From: Parietaria judaica
Taxonomy: Eukaryota; Streptophyta; Magnoliopsida; Rosales; Urticaceae
DNA length: 64,000 nt
Direction of reading: 5' to 3'
Assembly: GCA_954871525.1 (NCBI GenBank)
Contig: OX940872.1
Location: 6,967,180 to 7,031,179, forward strand
Below the pieces are notes generated by a model. The model was not told where the DNA came from. It was given only the letters and a program-made list of their open reading frames with translations, and did not search any database. The position numbers were made by a program, and so were the translations under genes. This document shows positions 57,623 to 64,000 of the stretch, one piece after another; positions within the stretch are counted from its first letter, which is position 1; the number at the start of each line of letters is the position of its first letter.

Positions 57623-58325
57623 GTTTGTTTTCCTTGCTCGTAGTCTTGTTGTTAGGCTTTGGAGGAGCTAAATTAGTGCTTGTATGAATGTGTAAATGAA
57701 TGTTAAAAGATCTTTACTTTTTGTTCTTCTTAATTGAGTTACACAGGTTGATGAGGCCTCAATAATGTCAGTGGGACAGGCCGGCTCACTCACGGTCCTT
57801 GGCTCGTTGTGCAAGGGCCGGTCCTTGTTTTGGTCAGGCTTTCACGGGTTTGAGACGGGCTTTCACGGGTTTAGCTTGGGGCGGGGTTATATAGGCTTGA
57901 GCCGAGTTTCAGTGGGCCTACATGTTATCTTTTGTGGACCAGTTGTACATTTTGTTTGCTTTAGTGCTGGCGGAATGGAAACTAATTTGTAACCAGGCTG
58001 TGTTCAATTTAAACCGAAACCGGGCTTTTAGCCCCTTTTCGCCTGGTTCCGGTGCAACCTTTTTTGCCCGGTATCATTGTTTTTTGTTATTATTATTTCA
58101 AGGCGCAACAGACGGTGTTTTTGTAAGATCTGAGCGGGGCAATTTCCGTCCGTAACTACATAACATGAAGCAAATGAGTTTAGGTCGACTATAAATAGGT
58201 CTCGTTCGATTGATAGGAGTATAATTAACACGATTAAATAGTTTGCGAACACTAATATACACTATTAATTAAGGCTCAAATATTTATTTCTCTCATTAGT
58301 AACAAATAATACTCCTAAATGAATC
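57623..58325. other. Intergenic, convergent gene ends
   Basis: It lies between the plus-strand Harbinger-derived gene and the minus-strand MICU gene. 57770-57900 repeats GGGCTTTCACGGGTTT twice and has a GGTTATATAGGC motif, which looks like retroelement debris. No ORF is supported. Confidence 0.45.
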
Positions 58326-60175
58326 TCAAAAGCTAAGTTTGGCCGAAGAGCAATTTGCAGCACAGTCCAACCAACAAGACAACAGTCCTCTGTAGCCTTG
58401 AGGTACCTGACCTTGCCTTCTCTGCACAACGCTCACAAACTCGTTCGCGCTCAAGCTTCCGTCCCCGTTCCGATCGAACACGTGGTATATTATGTCCACC
58501 ACGTCGTCACTCACTGTAACCCCACAAACCTGAACGATTTTAGTACCGTTTATGTTAGATACGCTTCAATTGACGGTTTTGATACATGAGATAGTTTATT
58601 TGTTCGGGTCAGATTGATAGTACCTGCGAGGCAGCTCTCTGGAAGTCGGCTTTGGTCAACGCACCGTTGACTTTCCCGTAGCTGAAGATGGCGAGAGAGA
58701 AGGGCCCCAGCTTCTCCCTTAGCTCTGCGAAAGCCTTGAACTCCTCGAACGTGACTCGGACGCCTGCGAGGCGAGCCTCCGATGGGATATCGTCGACCCG
58801 TCGGAGCAGCCTGTTGATTTCGTTCATGTCGGCGGATGCGACCAGCGACAGCGCGAAGTCCCTGGCCGATATCGCCCCTTGTGATTTCTGATCATAGTGC
58901 CAGAATTCCAGCCTCAAGATCTGCCAAAAGAAACAAACATAGGAAAAATTAAAAGATTTTGCCCCTCCGTTTCGTTATGAAGTCAGATACACTTCCGTTT
59001 CTATAATCGCTAGATTGGGGAAATGCCTACTTCGTTGCGCAATTCCCGCAGAAATTCGACGAATCTCTCGTGCCTGAGACACGCCTTGCCATTGCCGCCA
59101 AACAGGTAATCGATCAAACCGACGTTCTCGCTGGACTCCACTTTGTTTCCGCCACGCTGGTTGTCCTTGTACAGAGCCCCTTGCCGGTTTTGCTTCCTCA
59201 TTAACGCCATGACTTTGTTAAACTCGTCCCTGACTATTTCTCTGTCCACAAAGTTCACCCCCAAAATTTGAATAACACGAGCAAGCATATAGAAGTTTAG
59301 CTGGTCAGTACACACCCGTTGTTGTCAAGATCGAACATCTTGAACGCCACCGAGAAGCTCGACTCCGGGATGCTGAGGATCTCGACGAGGAAGATGTACC
59401 TGAAAAACGACGAAACAATAGCCTTGGTGAATTGGAATACAAAATTTTAGACTCTAGTTGCGTTTTTTCTTGTTTCGGACGTGCTTACTCTGGAAAGGAG
59501 ATGAGGCCGTCGCCGTTGGTGTCAAAGAGCGTGAAGAAGCTCGGAGCCGCTGAACTCAGCTTGGCAAGAGGCGGTCGTTCCCCTCTGAGGGACCCTTCCC
59601 TCACTCGATCCGATTCCGACGAAGGGAACACTGGCACGATCGCTCGCATCAAGTCGTCCGGCGTCATGAAAACGTCTCCAGCAGGCGTCCGGACGGACGC
59701 GAAATACTCAAAAACCTGTATTGGATAAGCTTCAGATGTGACCGTTGTGAGAGTTTACATGGCCCGAATCCGGTTTTTGCCCCAGCCTTATTTCAAATTG
59801 GATTTGCGGGCTCAATGGACCATTTAATATGTAATTTCGGATTAGGAATTTACGTTTTCGATTAGCGATTGACACTAGTGAAATTTCCTAATCTGTTTGT
59901 GATTTTTTTTTCTTTCTAAATTGAGTTTCCATGTAAATTCTAAATTCGATAAATTATTTTATATATTTTTTGGCTTTGATTAAATATCCGAAATATTCGC
60001 ATTACCTTTCGATGCAAGAAACAACGGAAATTGCATAATAGTGAACGAACCTTTACAGGTGGGCTTTGCGTTCTTATTCTTTGTTCATACTTGAAGAACA
60101 CTCTTCTCCTGTATGCATCTGAAATATATATATATATATATATATAATTATGCATCATAAATTCATAATCTAAAA

Positions 60176-60207
<32 letters not shown>

Positions 60208-60595
60208 TTATAGATTCAAGATGCATTATATTAATTAATTAATTACCTCCAACGATGAACAGTGACTTCTTCTCTTTAAGATCCGATCTTTGAAACCAAT
60301 CCCCGTTGCCATCTCCGTTCGCTTCCAATGCTGCCTCATTTGAATATTCGGCGAAAGCAAGATTTGGACTTTCATCGCGAGAAATGGAATAGTAACAGAA
60401 AGCGCCCAATCCGGATCCAATCGCCAAGAAACGGGAAAAGACAGATTCGGAATAAGATTGACAAGAGCTCAACGAAGGAGACGAATCCGATGCCTGTGAT
60501 TGGCTGCACAATGGGCGAGAGTCTAGCCGCCAAGATGCAACGGCGAATCTGCGTACCGAAGGCACAAATTTTCTTGCGGATTCCCGGGAAAACAT
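58326..60595 (-). CDS. MICU: MICU, regulator of the mitochondrial calcium uniporter, seven exons (479 aa)
   Basis: Exons in transcript order: 60247-60595, 60051-60118, 59489-59715, 59316-59399, 59031-59241, 58624-58920 and 58326-58529. All are GT-AG and the frame closes. MICU sits in the intermembrane space or matrix-facing complex and gates calcium uptake by MCU. The first 45 residues are rich in Ser and Arg with few acidic residues (MFSRESARKFVPSVRRFAVA), a mitochondrial presequence; a hydrophobic stretch follows near residue 58. DAYRRRVFFKYEQRIRTQSPP (117-137) is the conserved MICU motif. Three canonical EF-hand loops are present: 204-215 (DTNGDGLISFPE), 239-250 (DLDNNGEIVRDE) and 431-442 (DRNGDGSLSANE). 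All keep Asp at position 1 and Glu at position 12. Three EF-hands are characteristic of plant MICU. Intron 1 carries TA and CA microsatellites. Confidence 0.95.
60124..60212. repeat. (TA)n and (CA)n/(TA)n microsatellites in MICU intron 1
   Basis: A TA run lies at about 60124-60148 and an ACACAC plus TATATA run at about 60175-60210, both inside the 128 bp first intron, so repeat length could change intron size appreciably. Confidence 0.9.
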
Positions 60596-60639
60596 TTTTT
60601 TTTCTTTGAAGAGAGAGAATGTGGGGAAATGATTTTATT

Positions 60640-61925
60640 TGTTGAGCGGGAAAATGAGTGGATATTGGGCTGATGGCTAAATGTGTGTTTTCTTTTAATA
60701 ACGGTTTTACAAAAAGTTAGTTGGTTCTCGTTGCACGGAAATGTGTTTGTTTGTGTGTATTATTTAAGCTTCAGTTTCAGGTACTAATTTTATATTCGTG
60801 TATTGCACTTTGAGGAGAAAATCAACACCAACACAAAAAAAAATTGAATAACACAAGGCATTTTGTTTTAATGCACTGTAAGACCAAATATATATGTGTA
60901 TATATATATATTTATAAGTACAATGTCAAATGCTTGTAAACCGCAAATTAAACGCAACTTCAATTTACGGGTACTATAGCGCGGACACAACATGGAGATT
61001 GATGGAGTTTCCGCAAGATTTTTATAAACCGCAACCGATAGGTAGAATGCAAATCGATGGGTAGACCACAAATGTTTTACAATAATAGTGTTTTTGAAAT
61101 ATTAGTGAGATATATAATTTTTTTTATATAATTACATTAATTAAAAAATATGGACTTTTGAGATTTATATACGTTTTTATGCGGTTGTAAGGGTTATTAT
61201 GCGATTTTATGCATTTTAAGTTATTATGCGGTTTGCGGTTTATTTGCAGTATTTAGTAAAACCAAAATCGAGTGTGTCGATTTCACACGGCATATCTAGC
61301 AACTATTTGCTGTCTATCCGCGGTCTACCTGCGGCTTGCTCCTTTTCTTAAACCCTATATATATATACTGTGCATCTTTTCTTTCTATGGAGAATACCAA
61401 AAACCGAATCTGAAGACTAACGACCTTGTGAGTTGTGATGTCGGAACCCCTAATAATTAAATAAGGTGTATCTTTTGTACCGTGTTTTTGGTCCAATAGA
61501 ACTGAATTGGGTTTTCAATATTCGGTTTTCATTTTGAGAACCGAAATCGAAGACTCATTTAAGACATTAACCTTTTTTTTTTTTATCTTTCTATAAACTT
61601 GTTACTAGATTTTAATAATGAGTAGGATTAAAATAAAAGTTAAATATGATATTTTTGTAATAGATAAACACGAGGTCCAACAAGATATAGAAAACAAATT
61701 TAGGAGCGAATTTGATCTTAAACTAGGTCTTAGTAAAAGCAGTTATCAATCCTAAAACAAAGTCCGTTTTTAAATTATAAGAAACCGAAAATAGTATTTT
61801 GAAGAAAAATTGGTCTCAAGACTTAATTAAAACTCAAACACATAAAACAATATTGCGAAGATCCAATAACACACAGTAAGGTGGCAAGCATGTTTTTATC
61901 GAACTTTTGAACCACGTTCAGAAAA
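60640..61925. other. Intergenic, one repeat-rich patch
   Basis: 60940-61340 repeats AACCGCAA/TTGCGGTT words in both orientations (GCGGTTTGCGGTTTATTTGC, ATAAACCGCAACCG), suggesting a degraded TIR element. The rest is AT-rich with no gene. Confidence 0.45.
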
Positions 61926-62171
61926 GAGCACTTTAGAGAAATAGCCAAATCCAAAAGTGTATTTAGCAAAATAGTCAAACTTTGGTTAATTTTGTAAACT
62001 AGCCAGTTAACTATTTAAATAGAATTCCAATTACATTATTGTCTTCATGTTTTAATAAAATTAAAAAATTCATTTATTTTCATTAATTGAAAATATTGCT
62101 ATTAATTGAAATAGCTATTAATATGGTAACAACCAAAACCAACAACGAATATCAACAAATTAAAAGACGCA

Positions 62172-62236
62172 AATTAACATAAATCAACAACGAATCAACG
62201 TAAATCAACAACGAATCAACGTAAATTAACAATAAA
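62172..62236. repeat. Minisatellite, about 20 bp unit, three copies
   Basis: CGTAAATCAACAACGAATCAA and slight variants repeat in tandem inside the TIR element. Confidence 0.85.
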
Positions 62237-62344
62237 AAATATTATTCATATTAAAATGTAAATACAATAATCAAATGTTTTAAATACAAAAAATAATCTC
62301 TCTCTTTCTCTCTCCCGTAAGACCGCCGAAGCTTCGCCATCGAT

Positions 62345-62523
62345 CTCCGTGGCCTCCGTGTTTCCGAGTGCGCAACCCCTCGGAGTACTTGTTGGTGAGG
62401 CACGACCCGACGGTCTCCATACCCGCACTACACGTGAAATTGACGCGATGAGCTCGAGGCTCCGGAACTGCCTCTTGTTTCTCCTTGTCCACGATCGTCC
62501 GAACCTCGGGAGAAGGGTTGCTC
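62345..62523 (-). pseudogene. Captured serine hydroxymethyltransferase (SHMT) fragment
   Basis: On the minus strand successive frames give PEVRTIVDKEKQ, then RQFRSLELIAS, then NFTCSAGMETVGSCLTNKYSEGL and a weaker KHGGHGD. This is the N-terminal part of plant glycine/serine hydroxymethyltransferase, including the near-universal LELIASENF and VGSCLTNKYSEG motifs. One frame change falls after KEKQ, and the Glu of ASEN is lost with another frame change. Only about 60 codons are present, without the PLP lysine region. It lies between the inverted repeats of the element at 61931-63470. Confidence 0.85.
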
Positions 62524-62819
62524 CTCGTCGGAGATTCATCTCTATCTCCTTCAAATATATTTTGAAGAAGTTCACGAAGGATAAACTTAAATAAACACAA
62601 ATTAACAAACACAAATGTACAGTAAATAAACAAAATTTATTTTTAAAAAAATAAACATAATCAGTAAACTAAAATAAACACAGATTAAAGACATTAATAT
62701 GGATCTACAACAAATTAAATCATATTATTTTTGAAAATTAAAAAATTAAAAATTACTAAACCGAATTAACATGAATTAATGAACATCAAGACGAATTAAT
62801 TCACCGACTCTGTTGGTGG

Positions 62820-63130
62820 CGGTCGGAGCTTGACAGTGCGTGCAAAGGAGGTGGGTGGTGATTCAAACCCAGATTCGACGCTTCAGAGAGAAGGCGATGT
62901 CTATTAGACTCCTACCTCGGTGATTGAGCGCAAAAACAGACTCCACGAAATCGTCGACGGACTCCGCGACTTCTCCGCCGGCGACATCATCTCCATCGAC
63001 GACGGATCGGCAGAGCGATCCCGCACGGTGCAGATCGAAGGTGTGTTGTGGACGGAGACTCTCCTCCGCAGGTCGGAGATGACCGGGACGGCGTGCTTCG
63101 CCGCCGCGCCGTCCGCCATGGCCGACAAAG
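62820..63130. other. Second GC-rich insert, origin not recognised
   Basis: Sequence such as GACTCCGCGACTTCTCCGCC and GACGGCGTGCTTCGCCGCCG has clear coding-like composition and is open on both strands. I could not match either reading to a family. It is followed by a (GA)n tract at about 63175-63200, like a plant 5' leader on the minus strand. Confidence 0.5.
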
Positions 63131-63479
63131 CTCGGAGGAGAGAGAGAAGCTCTGGTTATCGTTCAAAGAGAGAAGGAGAGAGAGAGAGAGAGAGAGAGAG
63201 AGTAATTAAATTTCAAAATTTGTGCATTCAAAATTTGTAATTAAATTCCAAAATTTGTGCACAATTAATAATACCTTGATTTGTGATGATAAGTTTAATT
63301 ACCATTTTAATTAATTACGAAAATATTAATCTAAAATGATTAATTAAAGGGTATTTAAGGAATAAAAATTGTTATTAATATGCCACCTCATGTTAATTTG
63401 CTATTTTACAAAATTAACCAAACTTTGGCTAATTTGCTAACCCATGTTTCAATCTGGCTATTTAGAGCAATTTCTCTTC

Positions 63480-64000
63480 AAAAAACCATTACCGAATGAA
63501 AAACGGATCGGTCAATTTTACGGGCTTACTAACAAGTTACAACTGCAAATTTCATATGAAAGTAAAGTTATAGAGGTAAGATCTCAAATGAAATTAAAAT
63601 AATGTCTCAAACGGTCCGTAGGTTAAACGATATGTGCGGGAATAGTTTTTATAAATGAAAAAAAAAACGCTTAAATAGTCTTTCTGTTATGATTTAGTGA
63701 TGCTAATTATAGTCATCGGTGACACAAATTGTTGGACTTGGGACTTAACACACGCCAAATTCAATAATCACGGTATCACCTCTTAGCCATTGCTTAATAT
63801 TTGCGAAAACAAAAACCAGCAATTGATTCAAAGAGTTTTGACATATACGGAAAGCGATAAAATCCTCGAGTTTTCGCAGAATACAGGCAAAATTGCGAAC
63901 AGAAACTCGCAAATTCTGATTACAAATAAAATGATAAGAATAAGAACAACTGATCGTTGACTCAACCCCAATGTTAATGTGAATGTCATAGGAAGTCCAA
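63480..64000. other. Intergenic, nothing recognised
   Basis: AT-rich DNA to the end of the window; no supported feature. Confidence 0.5.

Larger units (their letters stand above)
61931..63470. mobile_element. Pack-type TIR element, about 1.54 kb, with captured gene DNA
   Basis: The left end CTTTAGAGAAATAGCCAAAT and following bases (TAGCAAAATAGTCAAACTTT, GGTTAATTTTGTAAA) are mirrored at the right end (complement: TTGCTCTAAATAGCCAGATT, TTAGCAAATTAGCCAAAGTT, TGGTTAATTTTGTAAAATAG), giving inverted repeats of about 75 bp. Between them are two GC-rich gene-like inserts (62312-62530 and 62820-63130) in AT-rich filler. No transposase is present, so this is a non-autonomous carrier of host gene fragments, as in Pack-MULEs. 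The target duplication was not identified. Confidence 0.7.

Noticed and set aside
62280..62633. Two overlapping minus-strand ORFs as a real gene
   Set aside because: They are the two halves of a frameshifted SHMT fragment plus AT-rich filler, lacking most of the enzyme.

Overview
The window is nuclear DNA from a flowering plant, almost certainly a eudicot. The evidence is interrupted genes with GT-AG introns, land-plant versions of every recognised protein (TIP1-type S-acyltransferase, three-EF-hand MICU, Phox-type TPR/PB1 protein, CDC26-TTM3 pair), AT-rich intergenic DNA, and abundant plant-type transposon debris. I cannot name a species. All exon models were joined by hand from splice motifs and reading-frame arithmetic; every multi-exon CDS below closes in frame.

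Layout. 1-3.3 kb is a tandem satellite (about 162 bp units with an internal palindrome) merging into a 978 bp compound repeat. 3.3-5.1 kb holds a direct duplication, a short hairpin and a decayed Ty3/gypsy pol. 6.2-7.0 kb is the CDC26-TTM3 locus, two unrelated ORFs 8 nt apart. 8.06-8.28 kb is a receptor-like-kinase fragment. 10.2-10.6 kb holds a two-exon gene for a small secreted cysteine-rich peptide that is too short and too interrupted to appear as a long ORF. 11.5-13.3 kb is a diverged repeat array carrying a LINE RNase H relic. 16.0-17.5 kb (minus) is an acidic Asp/Glu-rich protein gene. 17.7-25.5 kb is a gene desert with two short hAT-type elements (perfect or near-perfect 8 bp target duplications), tRNA-derived SINEs and tandem repeats. 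25.6-30.4 kb is TIP1/PAT24. 30.4-37 kb is transposon-rich, with long-TIR elements and a LINE reverse-transcriptase relic. 37.9-40.1 kb (minus) is a Phox TPR-PB1 gene. 40.7-47 kb is another desert with TIR elements and foldbacks. 47.2-49.4 kb (minus) is OS-9, 50.7-53.9 kb (minus) is NUB1-like, 56.4-57.6 kb (plus) is a domesticated PIF/Harbinger transposase, 58.3-60.6 kb (minus) is MICU. 61.9-63.5 kb is a TIR element that has captured a piece of a serine hydroxymethyltransferase gene.

The genes are not one pathway. Three touch ubiquitin-type protein turnover (CDC26 in APC/C, OS-9 in ERAD, NUB1 in NEDD8/ubiquitin delivery), but plant gene order gives no reason to read this as a cluster. The most interesting items are the bicistronic CDC26-TTM3 arrangement (no AUG in any frame between the two starts, two upstream ORFs, and a probable intron just after the second stop), the hidden cysteine-rich peptide gene, the hAT family reiterating a TCGCGATGCATCGCGA-like palindrome, the SHMT-capturing TIR element, and the Harbinger-derived protein whose catalytic Glu position is Arg.
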